Shown: positions 17,097-25,926 of the stretch, piece by piece
Numbering within the stretch: the stretch's first letter is position 1
Layout of the letters: the number at the start of each line of letters is the position of its first letter
NCBI RefSeq assembly: GCF_001953885.1
Contig: NZ_MQUS01000002.1
Coordinates: forward strand, 186,001-250,000
Length of the DNA: 64,000 nt
Reading direction: 5' to 3'
DNA from: Streptomyces sp. IMTB 2501
GTDB lineage: Bacteria > Actinomycetota > Actinomycetes > Streptomycetales > Streptomycetaceae
The notes under the pieces: model-generated
Database searches by the model: none
Told to the model about the DNA's origin: nothing
What the model saw: only the letters and a program-made list of their open reading frames with translations
Program-made: the position numbers and the translations under genes

Positions 17097-18344
17097 CTAG
17101 TCAGCGGGGGTGACGGTGCGGACGACCGAGTACGGGGCCCACTCGATACCGCGCAGCGGCCGGCCGGTCAGCCCGCGCAGATACAACTCGCCGCCCACGC
17201 CCGCGAACCAGAGGAAGTACAGCCACTTGATGGCCGCCTTTTGCGCGCCGCGGCGCCGACCCTGGGAACTGTCGAAGCCGGTCAGCGGCCACATCCCGGC
17301 GAACAGGACCTCGCGGAAGTAGTACCGGGCGGCGGGCAGGGGCCAGTCGGCCAGGTCGACGAGATGGTTGAGCAGCAGCCGGCGGATCCGGCGCCGGGTC
17401 TCTCCCGCGGGACCGGCGACGTAGTAGTGGCAGTGCGCGTCCGGCACCAGCCGCAGCCGGGCGAGCGGGTCGGGCAGCGCGGGGTCGAGCAGCCGGAAGC
17501 AGATGTAGCCGTCGTCGGAGACATACCGGCCGGGCATACCGCCGGACAGCACATCGGTGGCCACCAGGATGCAGCAGCCGTGCGGGTAGTTCGTGGCCGG
17601 TGCGGCGATCGCCTTGGCGCGGGCCAGCAGCCGCGAGGTCGCGAACTCCTTGGTGTGCGGGATCTTGGTGGCCCCCGAGGCCCCCCGGCAGCCGGCCGTC
17701 AGGAAGTCCCCGACGAGTCGTGCCAGACAGCCCGGATCCAGGCTGACGTCGTCGTCGACCCAGCCCACACCGGCGCAGCCGAGCAGTTCGGCCACTTCGA
17801 TCGCCGCGTTCAGCGTGCGGGGCTTGCCAGGGCCGGGCAGGGAAAGACCGCAGACCCCCAGCGCGGGCAGCCGGTCCGCCGCCCGGCGCAGCAGCGCCCC
17901 CAGCCGTCGTACGGACTCGGCCTCCTCCGGCGCCGACGACCACTGCATGCCGACGAACAGCACCAGGGGAGCGTGCGGATGGGTCTCGCCCGTCTCGGCG
18001 ACGCGGTCCAGCAGCGCGTCCAGCCGCTCCTCCTGCTCGGTGAGCGTGCCCCGGGACACCACGGTCGGGGCGACCAGCGCCAGGGCCGGTGTGGCGCGGT
18101 TGCGCAGGGCGTGCGCGGCGGCCCGCGCCCCGGATGCGACCGTAGTGCCGTCCGGCAGCACATACCGCACCGGTACCGACCAGGACGGCGGGGGACGGAA
18201 ACCGCGGGCCATCGTCTTGCGCACATGGTGCGTCAGAAACGATTCGCCAGAGCGTCGGCGGCCGCGGACCGGCAGTGGCTCGTTGAGGCGGACGGGCGGG
18301 CCCTGCCGCAGCGACCCGGCCGGGCCCACCGTCTCAGAAGTCAC
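17097..18344 (-). CDS. Glycosyltransferase-like protein, paralogue of the one at 9508
   Basis: 415 residues if started at the GTG at 18344, which overlaps the methylase stop; an ATG at 18212 would give 371 residues and keep the whole conserved region. Shared with the 9508-10665 protein: LVLFVGMQW, SLPGPGKPRTLNAAIEVAELLG, GWVDDDVSLDPGCLARLV, YVSDDGYICFRLLDP and the hydrophobic C-terminus ending RGLTGRPLRGIEWAP. The DDD triad should bind the metal and sugar nucleotide. It lies in the run carbamoyltransferase-GT-methylase, as expected for a moenomycin GT. The start is the uncertain part. Confidence 0.8.
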   Translation of the reverse strand: MTSETVGPAGSLRQGPPVRLNEPLPVRGRRRSGESFLTHHVRKTMARGFRPPPSWSVPVRYVLPDGTTVASGARAAAHALRNRATPALALVAPTVVSRGTLTEQEERLDALLDRVAETGETHPHAPLVLFVGMQWSSAPEEAESVRRLGALLRRAADRLPALGVCGLSLPGPGKPRTLNAAIEVAELLGCAGVGWVDDDVSLDPGCLARLVGDFLTAGCRGASGATKIPHTKEFATSRLLARAKAIAAPATNYPHGCCILVATDVLSGGMPGRYVSDDGYICFRLLDPALPDPLARLRLVPDAHCHYYVAGPAGETRRRIRRLLLNHLVDLADWPLPAARYYFREVLFAGMWPLTGFDSSQGRRRGAQKAAIKWLYFLWFAGVGGELYLRGLTGRPLRGIEWAPYSVVRTVTPAD

Positions 18345-19842
18345 GGTCGGTGTTGGAGGTCGACCGGGCCAGGCTGCGCAACCCGTCCAGGGTGTTGCGC
18401 CACTGCCCGGTCGCCGCCATGTGGGACACGAGTGGTTTGACCATCTCGCGGCGCAGGAAGAACGCCCGGTAGGCGGCCTGGGCCCGGCGCTGGGCGTCCG
18501 GCACCAGATAGCCGATCCGGGCGTCGAACTCGCCCTGTACGAACCGGTCCCAGTAGTCGGCCGGGATCCGCCCGGCGGCCACCGACTCGGTGTGCAGCGG
18601 GGTGCCCGGCAGGGGCGTCGCGGTGTAGAAGCTCGCGTAGTCCAGCGGAATGCGGCAGGCCAGGTCCACGGTGCGTCGGAACTGCTCCCGGGTCTCGTCG
18701 AGCCAGCCCACGATGAAGTAGCCGAAGCCCTTGATACCGGCCTTGTGCGCCGAGGTGACGGCCCGTTCGATCTTGTCGATGTCGCTCTCCTTGCGCATCC
18801 GTTGCAGGATCTCCGGGTCGCCGTGCTCGATGCCGAACCGCAGCCGTACACAGCCCGCCCCGGCCATCGCCTCCAGCAGCGGCTCGGGAACCAGGTCCAC
18901 GCGGGTGGGCGCTTCCCAGCGGACCTTGAGCCCTTGGTCGCGGATCATGGCGCAGATCTCCCGGACCCGGCCGCGGTGCAGGGTGAACACGTCGTCGTAG
19001 AACATGATCTCCTTCACCCCCCACCGGTCCCGCAGCTCCGTCATCTCGCCGACGACGTCCTCCGGGCTGCGGTACATGGACTTCTTGTCGACGGCCTGCT
19101 TGAAGCAGAAGCTGCACTTGAAGGGGCAGCCGCGGCTGGAGATCATCGTCGCGAACGGCCGGGGAGCCATGATCGAGTAATAGCTGTTCATGGGCAGCCC
19201 GTCCCGGGTGGGCCAGCCGACCTCCTCCAGATTGACCATCGGGGCGGCGCCGCCGTCGTGTTCGCGGGTCACCAGACCGCGGATGCCCTCGGGCTTCTCG
19301 CCCTGCTCCAGCGCCTCGGCCAGCTCCGGCATGATCGTGATGCCCTCGCCGACCCCGACGTAGTCGATGCACTCGTGGAAGAGGTTCTCGTGGGCGTAGA
19401 CCTCGGTGTGCGGGCCTCCGAGGATGACCTTCGCGCCGGTGCTCTTGGCCGCCTGGCACGCCTCTACGGCGCCGGGCAGGCCGGGCGTGGTGGTGCTCAC
19501 GCCGACCAGGTCGGGCCCAAAGTCGGCGAGCAGTTTGCGCAGTCCCTCGCTGTCGAGACCCAGGGCGGGGGTGTCGACCTGGATGACGTCGTGGAAGCCC
19601 GCCGACTTCAGGGCGGTGTGGATGTAGCCGAGCCCGAGGTGCGGCAGGACGCCCGCCCGCCGCTGGATCTGGGTGATCTGACGGGTGTTGAGGCACAGGT
19701 CGTGGTGGCGCACCAGCGCGATGCGCAGCTTCCGCCGGCGCCAGCGCGGCAGTCCGGGGCGGGCCGGCGCCTCGGCGAGGGTCGAGCAGCCGCCCGACCC
19801 GGTGGAGGGGCTGGTACTGATCACGGGCAGGGTCTTCCGCAT
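18334..19842 (-). CDS. moeK5: MoeK5-like B12-dependent radical SAM methyltransferase
   Basis: 502 residues. Residues about 65-195 form a cobalamin-binding Rossmann-like domain (LVGVSTTTPG, VILGGPHTEVYA, YVGVGEG). The radical SAM core follows with the [4Fe-4S] motif RGCPFKCSFCF (Cys 239, 243, 246), then FYDDVFTLHRGRV and RFGIEHGDPEILQRM. MoeK5 adds the C4 methyl group on the first sugar of moenomycin by this chemistry. AGGAGGGGACACC gives a near-perfect ribosome site for the ATG at 19842. Overlaps the next gene by 11 bp if that one uses the GTG at 18344. Confidence 0.9.
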   Translation of the reverse strand: MRKTLPVISTSPSTGSGGCSTLAEAPARPGLPRWRRRKLRIALVRHHDLCLNTRQITQIQRRAGVLPHLGLGYIHTALKSAGFHDVIQVDTPALGLDSEGLRKLLADFGPDLVGVSTTTPGLPGAVEACQAAKSTGAKVILGGPHTEVYAHENLFHECIDYVGVGEGITIMPELAEALEQGEKPEGIRGLVTREHDGGAAPMVNLEEVGWPTRDGLPMNSYYSIMAPRPFATMISSRGCPFKCSFCFKQAVDKKSMYRSPEDVVGEMTELRDRWGVKEIMFYDDVFTLHRGRVREICAMIRDQGLKVRWEAPTRVDLVPEPLLEAMAGAGCVRLRFGIEHGDPEILQRMRKESDIDKIERAVTSAHKAGIKGFGYFIVGWLDETREQFRRTVDLACRIPLDYASFYTATPLPGTPLHTESVAAGRIPADYWDRFVQGEFDARIGYLVPDAQRRAQAAYRAFFLRREMVKPLVSHMAATGQWRNTLDGLRSLARSTSNTDRDF

Positions 19843-19888
19843 GGTGTCCCCTCCTTGTGGGGGTCGTGCGGGCGTCGGTGCGGTGACG

Positions 19889-21409
19889 TCAGGGCGAGCG
19901 GCGGCCGGTGCCCCCGGCCGCCAGGGACTCCAGTTGGAGCAGATACAGGGCGAGCGGCTGGAGCCGGCTGACGCGCGGCGCGGCTCCCGGGCCGCGGCCG
20001 GCCGCCAGCAGCCGGGGCAGGACGGGTTCGGGGCTGCGCCACCAGGCGGGCTCGGCGGACAGCCCGTGCGTGAGCAACCGCACCAGATACGCCAGCCGGT
20101 GCGCGAACAGGTGGGGACCGTGGCGCTGTGGCACGGCCGCGGCGAAGCCGAGCCCGGCATGCTCCGGGTAGGCCCGGTGCAGGGCCTGGTCGTGCAGGGT
20201 GCCGTCGATGAGGAAACGGTGCGGCACCGAGGCGAGATGGTCGACCAGGGCGTGATCGAGATACGGGGTGTGGATCACGATGCGGTCCCCGCCCAGCGCG
20301 AACGGGGCGAGCGCGATGGAACGCCGGGTGCGGTTCCAGAAGAAGAACGAGCCCAGCGGGAAAGCGGCCCCGGCGTGCCGGGCCAGCTCCGGCACCAGGC
20401 GCGCGCGGGCCCGCTCCAGGGACCACAGACGGCCGGTGCGGGGACCGAGCAGATGCTCGACATGCCGTCCGGTGCGCCCGGCCGCGAGCAGTCGGTCGGC
20501 GAGTCCGGGCAGGTCGGACGGGTCGTAGGGGTTGTCGCGGATCAACTGGATGCTGGGGTTCTGCGCGAGTTCGCCGCCACCGAGCCCGTCGTACGACACG
20601 CCCGTGTGCCGGCGCAGATACGCCAGCAACGGAAGCATCCAGGCGCCGTCCAGGGTGCCCATGCCCTGGGCCGGGTTCGCGAACAGCTCGGCCCGGAACT
20701 GCGAGCGCGGCCGGGCGAGGGTCAGATGGGGCAGGTCCAGCCGTGCGGCCAGGTCCGCCGCGACGCGCGCGTCGGCCCCCGGGTCGGGCGGGAACTTGGC
20801 CCCGCTGACGCACAGCCGGGGCGGGGCGCCCTGGCGGCACAGCTCCAGCAGGATGTGCCGGGAGTCCCGGCCGCCGCTCAGCGGTATGACGTAGGGCTCG
20901 GCCGGCAGCCGGCGTGCGACGGCGGCGCGGAACAGCTCGACGAAGCCGTCGACGGCCTCGGCGGCGGTCATCCGGGCCGGGCCGGGCACCGGCGGCGCCG
21001 CCGACGTCACCCGCAGCCCGTCGCGGGTCCAGGTCAGTGTCGCGGCCGGCGGCAGGGCCCGGACGGCCGCGAACGGGGTGTCCTCGCCGAGGAAGAACCC
21101 CAGGCGCAGGAAGACGGCCAGCGCGTCGTGGTCGAGTGCGGCCGGCTCACCGGCCGGCAACAGGGACAGCGGGTCGGGGGAGAGCGCCAGGGAGCCGGTG
21201 TCGGCGCGGTAGTAGAGCGGGTACATGCCGTACCGGTCGTTGCGGACGAGGAGGCGCTCGCCGTCCCACTCCCACGCCGCGAAGACGCCCTCCTGGGGCG
21301 GGCCGTCGTCCAGGCGGTGGCCGCCGAGCGCATGGCCGAGCCGGGCCTCCTTGTCGCCCTCGGCCCGCACCCCGTCGGCTCCGGCGACGAGCCGCAGACC
21401 GGGTGTCAC
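19889..21409 (-). CDS. moeH5: MoeH5-like asparagine-synthetase-type amide ligase lacking the glutaminase cysteine
   Basis: 506 residues. The N-terminal third resembles the class II glutaminase fold (VFAAWEWDGERLLVRNDRYG, PLYYRADTGSLALSPD), but the protein starts VTPG, without the MCG that supplies the nucleophilic Cys. The synthetase half has the PP-loop LSGGRDSRHI (178-183) for ATP. It can adenylate a carboxylate but probably cannot release ammonia from glutamine itself. MoeH5 makes the amide at the B-ring uronate. Using free ammonia or the aminocyclopentenone as amine donor would fit the missing Cys. GTG at 21409 overlaps the previous stop (GTGA). Confidence 0.85.
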   Translation of the reverse strand: MTPGLRLVAGADGVRAEGDKEARLGHALGGHRLDDGPPQEGVFAAWEWDGERLLVRNDRYGMYPLYYRADTGSLALSPDPLSLLPAGEPAALDHDALAVFLRLGFFLGEDTPFAAVRALPPAATLTWTRDGLRVTSAAPPVPGPARMTAAEAVDGFVELFRAAVARRLPAEPYVIPLSGGRDSRHILLELCRQGAPPRLCVSGAKFPPDPGADARVAADLAARLDLPHLTLARPRSQFRAELFANPAQGMGTLDGAWMLPLLAYLRRHTGVSYDGLGGGELAQNPSIQLIRDNPYDPSDLPGLADRLLAAGRTGRHVEHLLGPRTGRLWSLERARARLVPELARHAGAAFPLGSFFFWNRTRRSIALAPFALGGDRIVIHTPYLDHALVDHLASVPHRFLIDGTLHDQALHRAYPEHAGLGFAAAVPQRHGPHLFAHRLAYLVRLLTHGLSAEPAWWRSPEPVLPRLLAAGRGPGAAPRVSRLQPLALYLLQLESLAAGGTGRRSP

Positions 21410-22614
21410 GGCTGCTCCAGCAGGGGGCGTACGGCCGCCGCGATCCGGCGGGCCACGGCCTCCTGGTCCAGCACGGACTCGGCGAAGCCGATCGCGGCCT
21501 TCTTGTGCGCCTCGATCGCCGATGGCCGGGTGAGCCAGTCGTCGACGGTGCGGAACAGTTCCTCGGGGGTGGCACACGCCCGGCCGAGGTCGTGCTCGTG
21601 GATCAGCCCCGGCACCCACTGCTCCATCGGCAGCCCCGACTCCAGCATGAGCACCGGGATACCGAAGTAGGCGGCTTCCAGTGTGGTGTTGGGGCCGGCC
21701 TTCGACACGAGCAGCCCGTACGGCGAGCGGGCCGCGCGGTCGATGTAGTCGAAGTACTCGGCCTGGGTGAGCCGGCTGTGGAACCGCCAGTGCGCGAGTC
21801 GCGCGGCCCCGGCGGCGGCGCGGCGGGCCAGATCGGGATCGTCGTAGCCCACGAACACCAGGTCGGTGTCCGGGTGGTGGGCGGCGATGCGCTGCAGCAG
21901 CTCCAGGTAGGTGTCCCCGCCGCGGTTGCAGAAGACGATCAGGCGGGGCCGCTCGCGGTCGCCGTCGCCCCATGGGCCGGGCGCCGGCGCGGCGGACGGG
22001 TCGGTCATGAAGTCGCGTAGATCGTGCTGGGCGACGAGTGGGCCCACCACATGCACCCGGTCCGGCTCGGCACCGGTCTCGGCGAGCAGGTGCTCCTTGG
22101 CCCGGTCGAAGCCCACCAGGGTCAGATCGGGATACGGGCTGCGGTGCAGCGGCAGTCGCAGCAGACCGGGGTTGGTGACGTGGCTGACCACCCGGGTCCT
22201 GAGCCCCGCGAGCCGTACGGCGGCCACGCTCAGCCGGGCCACGAACCCCTTGGTCCCGACGACCACATCGGGCGCCGCAGCGCTCAAGTGGTCGGTCAGC
22301 GGGGCGATTTCGGCGATCTGGGCAGGTGTGGGATCGGCTTCGAAACCGGAGGGGAACCGTTCCTGGAGGCGGGCCATGAGCGCCATGTAGCGCCGGGTGC
22401 GGGTCGCCGCGTCCGGACTGGTCAGCGAGATGGCCCGGATCTCCGCCCCGGCCTCACCCAGCCAGGGCAGGATCGGCTCCGCCTCCAGCAGGGTCACGTC
22501 CGCGTCGACTTCGCCGCGCAGCACCCGCGAGAACCGGGTGGCGGCGAGATAGTTCCCGAACTCACCCCACGTCCGGGGCGACAGCACCTGGATCTGCGGA
22601 CGGTCACTGCGCAC
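21406..22614 (-). CDS. moeGT1: GT-B glycosyltransferase, MurG/GT28-like (MoeGT1-like)
   Basis: 402 residues with two Rossmann-like halves. The C-terminal half has the sugar-nucleotide signature LLVSKAGPNTTLEAAYFGIPVLM, as in MurG and MGDG synthases; the N-terminal half has PDVVVGTKGFVARL for the acceptor. It is the only GT-B enzyme among five transferases here and lies between the two amidotransferase genes, the place I recall for MoeGT1, which adds the first uronic acid to the prenyl-phosphoglycerate. GGAG precedes the GTG at 22614, overlapping the upstream gene by 11 bp. Confidence 0.85.
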   Translation of the reverse strand: MRSDRPQIQVLSPRTWGEFGNYLAATRFSRVLRGEVDADVTLLEAEPILPWLGEAGAEIRAISLTSPDAATRTRRYMALMARLQERFPSGFEADPTPAQIAEIAPLTDHLSAAAPDVVVGTKGFVARLSVAAVRLAGLRTRVVSHVTNPGLLRLPLHRSPYPDLTLVGFDRAKEHLLAETGAEPDRVHVVGPLVAQHDLRDFMTDPSAAPAPGPWGDGDRERPRLIVFCNRGGDTYLELLQRIAAHHPDTDLVFVGYDDPDLARRAAAGAARLAHWRFHSRLTQAEYFDYIDRAARSPYGLLVSKAGPNTTLEAAYFGIPVLMLESGLPMEQWVPGLIHEHDLGRACATPEELFRTVDDWLTRPSAIEAHKKAAIGFAESVLDQEAVARRIAAAVRPLLEQP

Positions 22615-24610
22615 GGCGGATCTCCTCGGTGACGACGGTGTTGGCGGAGGAGGGGGAGGAAGGAGTGGCTTCGCAGAGGGACGGGAGGGATGTGGGGAGC
22701 GACGCGGAGGACGCGGACGTCAGGGTTTGGAACCACAGTTGGTACGTCAGCAGTGCCCACAGCTTGCGCGAGGTGTCGCGCCGCCCGCCGAGATGGTCGT
22801 CGGCGAGCCGGCCCACCGCACGGGCGTCGAACAGGCCGCCACGGTCGAGGGCGGGCGCCGAGAGCGTGTCCAGCAGCAGCGGGCGCAGTTCACCGCGCAG
22901 CAGGGCGGCGACCGGGGCCCGGAAGCCCAGCTTGGTGCGCTGCACGATCTCCCGCGGCAGCCAGTTCGCGGCCACCCGGCGCAGCAGGTGCTTGCCGGTC
23001 AGACGGCGCAGTTTGAGCGCCACGGGAAGGGAGTTGACGTACTCGACCAGGTCCAGGTCGAGGAAGGGAGAGCGCAGTTCGAGGGCGCTGCGCATCCCGC
23101 CGCGGTCAGCCTTGGTGAGGATCACATCGCGCAGGAAGTGGGCGACGACGGCCAGCTGGCTGCGCTGCACCCCGCTCAGCCCCGGCTGTCCGTCCAGCAG
23201 CCGGGAGATCTCTGCGAACGGGTCGTGTCCGGCCAGTTCCGTCCGTACGTCCGGGCGCAGCAGCCCGGCCAGTTCGCCGGGGCCGAACGGGGCCGTGGAG
23301 AGGTAGAAGCGGTGCTCGGGCGCCGCGCGCAGCCCCCGGGCGAGCAGGCCGAGGGCCGTGCCGACGGGCAGATTGCCGGTGCGGGCGGGCAGTGTGCGGG
23401 CGAGCGACCGCGCCAGCGCCTCCAGCCGGGCGGCCGGCAGCACCCGCAGCAGGACCTCGATCGCCCGCTCGGCCTGGAAGTAGCGGTAGCCGAGCAGCAG
23501 TTCGTCCGCCCCGTCGCCGGTGAGCACCCCGCGGACGTGTTCCCGCGCGGCCCGGCACACGATCCGGGTCGGCAGCAGGGAGGGGTCGGCGAGCGGCTCG
23601 TCGGCGCCGGCGTACTCGGACTCCACCACGTGGGCGAGGTCGCGGCCGCCGATACGGACCACGTGGTGCTCGGTGCCGAGATGCCGGGCGACCGTGCGGG
23701 CGTGCTCGCTCTCGTCGAAGTCCCGCTCCTCGAACGCGGCGCTGAAGGTGGGCACCGGGCGGTGCGGGGACAGCTGCTGCGCCACGGCGGCCACCGCGCT
23801 GGAGTCGAGCCCGCCGCTCAGCAGCACCCCGAGCCGGCGCTCCGTACTGCTGACACGGCGGGCGACGGCGGCCCGGAACAGCTTCTCGAACCGCGCTGCC
23901 GCCTCGCGGGTGCTCGGTGCGGCCGGCGCCGGGCCCAGCGCGGGCCGCCAGTACTCCCCTTCGCGCAGGGCGCCGGCCGCGAAGGTGACATGGCTGCCGG
24001 GGCGCACCTTGTGCACGCCGGTCACGGCGGAGCCGGGAGCGCAGAACGCCTGCAGCGTCAGATAGCCGGCCAGGGCGCCGACGTCCGGGGTACGGGAGAC
24101 GCCGGGATGGCGCAACAGCGCGGTGAGTTCCGAGGCGAAGGCGAGTCCGCCGGGCACGCGCGCGTAATAGAGCGGCTTCTTGCCCATCGGGTCGCGGGCC
24201 AGCACGAGGGTTCCGGCCCGCGCGTCGTGCAGGGCGAAGGCGAACATGCCCCGCACCCGGTGCAGCATGTCCAGGCCGTGCCGCTCGTACAGTTCCACGA
24301 GGACTTCGGTGTCGCTGTCCGTGCGCAGCGCCGTACCGGTCGCGCGCAGCGCACGACGCAGCTCGGCGTGGTTGTAGATCTCGCCGTTGAGGACGAGGGC
24401 CGTGGCGCCGCTCGCGGAGACGAACGGCTGGCGGCCGCGCAGCGGGTCGGTGAAGGTCAGCGCGCAGTGCGCGAAGGTCACACCTCGGTGGCGGCGCCAG
24501 TCGGAGCCGTCAGGGCCGCGGTGCGCGACGGCGGCCAGCATCCGCTCGGCCGTGGCGCGGGCAGCCTCGACGCCGCCACCGGCGTCGGTGAATCCCACGA
24601 AACCGCACAT
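22604..24610 (-). CDS. moeF5: MoeF5-like glutamine-dependent amidotransferase (asparagine synthetase B family)
   Basis: 668 residues. Intact class II glutaminase: MCGFVGF with Cys2 as nucleophile, AHRGPDGSD, LVLNGEIYNH. Synthetase domain with PP-loop LSGGLDSSA (265-270) and GDGADELLLGY. MoeF5 converts the first uronic acid carboxylate to the carboxamide. The last 45 residues (after TYQLWFQTL) are a Ser/Pro-rich extension beyond the usual family end. It is 4 bp downstream of the epimerase stop and overlaps the MoeGT1-like start. Confidence 0.9.
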   Translation of the reverse strand: MCGFVGFTDAGGGVEAARATAERMLAAVAHRGPDGSDWRRHRGVTFAHCALTFTDPLRGRQPFVSASGATALVLNGEIYNHAELRRALRATGTALRTDSDTEVLVELYERHGLDMLHRVRGMFAFALHDARAGTLVLARDPMGKKPLYYARVPGGLAFASELTALLRHPGVSRTPDVGALAGYLTLQAFCAPGSAVTGVHKVRPGSHVTFAAGALREGEYWRPALGPAPAAPSTREAAARFEKLFRAAVARRVSSTERRLGVLLSGGLDSSAVAAVAQQLSPHRPVPTFSAAFEERDFDESEHARTVARHLGTEHHVVRIGGRDLAHVVESEYAGADEPLADPSLLPTRIVCRAAREHVRGVLTGDGADELLLGYRYFQAERAIEVLLRVLPAARLEALARSLARTLPARTGNLPVGTALGLLARGLRAAPEHRFYLSTAPFGPGELAGLLRPDVRTELAGHDPFAEISRLLDGQPGLSGVQRSQLAVVAHFLRDVILTKADRGGMRSALELRSPFLDLDLVEYVNSLPVALKLRRLTGKHLLRRVAANWLPREIVQRTKLGFRAPVAALLRGELRPLLLDTLSAPALDRGGLFDARAVGRLADDHLGGRRDTSRKLWALLTYQLWFQTLTSASSASLPTSLPSLCEATPSSPSSANTVVTEEIRRAQ

Positions 24611-24614
24611 ACGG

Positions 24615-25634
24615 CTACGACCGGCGGGTGGGCGCCATCCCGACGGACGAGGCGGCCTGCCGTGGCGGTGCCCCGGCGAGCGACCGCCGGGTCCACTCGA
24701 TCTGTGTGGCCAGCCCCGCCCGCAGTTCGGTGCGGGCGCGGAAACCGAGGCGGAGCCGGGCCCGGCCGACGTCGGCCGTGGTCGCCCGCACATCGCCGAG
24801 GCGCGCCGGGCCGTACCGGGCCTCCGGCACCTGACCGGTCAACTCCCCGGTGAGGGCGAGGACTTCGTTGACCGAGACGGCGCGGCCCGTGCCGATGTTC
24901 AGGACGCCGCACGCGGGGGCCTTCGCGGCCAGCAGCAGCGCGCGCACCACATCGGAGACATGGACGAAGTCGCGGATCTGCGCGCCGTCGCCGTAGATGT
25001 CGATGGGCTCGCCGCTGAGGGTGGCGCGGACGACCCGGGAGATGAACATGTCCGGGCGCTGGCCGGGGCCGTAGACCGTGAAGAAACGCAGAGCGCTCAC
25101 CGAGAGTGTGGCGTCCAGGCGCGCGGCGAAGGCGAGGGCGAGCCGCTCGGCGGCCAGCTTGGTGACCCCGTAGGGGGACAGCGGGTGCGGGATGTCGTCC
25201 TCGCTCATCGCGCCGTCCGCGACACCGCCGTAGACACTGGAGGAGGAGGCCACGACCACGCGCGAGACGCCCACGCGGACACAGGCGTCCAGCAGGCGCT
25301 GCGTGGCCAGCACATTGCAGTGCAGATACTCGGGAAACTGCGTCCAGGACGGCCGGACACCCGGTAACGCGGCTAAGTGGAAAACCGCGGAGGTGTCTTT
25401 CAGGCAGGCATCGAGATCCGCGGAGACAAGATCTCCGCGGATCGTACGGAGGTATCCCACTCCGTCCGACGCTGGAATCTCGTCCTCCGGCCAACCGGCT
25501 TTCCGATCAATCCCCACCACGTTTCTTCCGGTCCGCCGCAACGCCTCGACGAGATGGGATCCGATGAAACCCGCCGCACCGGTGACCACGACGTTCGCGC
25601 CCGTGTCGGCCCCGTCGCGTGCGTCATCCGACAT
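24615..25634 (-). CDS. moeE5: MoeE5-like NAD-dependent UDP-sugar epimerase
   Basis: 339 residues, extended short-chain dehydrogenase fold: NAD loop TGAAGFIGSH (18-27), ASSSSVYG, active-site Tyr155/Lys159 in SPYGVTK, and RFFTVYGPGQRPDM for the nucleotide sugar. MoeE5 makes UDP-galacturonate from UDP-glucuronate as the first sugar donor. The ATG at 25634 has GGGGGA upstream. Codons 87 and 90 are both TTA; I recall moeE5 of S. ghanaensis also carrying TTA. First gene of a minus-strand operon running to 15496, divergent from the ABC exporter. Confidence 0.9.
   Translation of the reverse strand: MSDDARDGADTGANVVVTGAAGFIGSHLVEALRRTGRNVVGIDRKAGWPEDEIPASDGVGYLRTIRGDLVSADLDACLKDTSAVFHLAALPGVRPSWTQFPEYLHCNVLATQRLLDACVRVGVSRVVVASSSSVYGGVADGAMSEDDIPHPLSPYGVTKLAAERLALAFAARLDATLSVSALRFFTVYGPGQRPDMFISRVVRATLSGEPIDIYGDGAQIRDFVHVSDVVRALLLAAKAPACGVLNIGTGRAVSVNEVLALTGELTGQVPEARYGPARLGDVRATTADVGRARLRLGFRARTELRAGLATQIEWTRRSLAGAPPRQAASSVGMAPTRRS
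25365..25376 (-). other. Two TTA codons in the MoeE5-like gene
   Basis: On the minus strand the codons at 25376-25374 and 25367-25365 are TTA, encoding Leu87 and Leu90 of HLAALPG. Two rare codons three apart make bldA control especially likely. Confidence 0.9.
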
Positions 25635-25926
25635 GAGAATCCCCCTTGTTGGTACGTGGTACCCGGTCATTCAAGGCGGTGCTCTGTGAAATGTGGCCGA
25701 GATCGTGCGGTGCGCTCGATGGGCGCACGAAGGCAAATGGCCCAGAAGACCCGAGGAGTCTAACAGTGAGGTGAATCGGCGGCAACGGCCCTTGGGCGGT
25801 CACTGAACTCCCGACCCAAGTGGCGGTTATCGTTCCGTATGTGGACGCGTTTTGCGCGTCATTCCCCCTGTGGGCGCCGGACTTTATGCTGAGGAATCCG
25901 CCGTCCGGCGAACGGGGAGGGACGCG

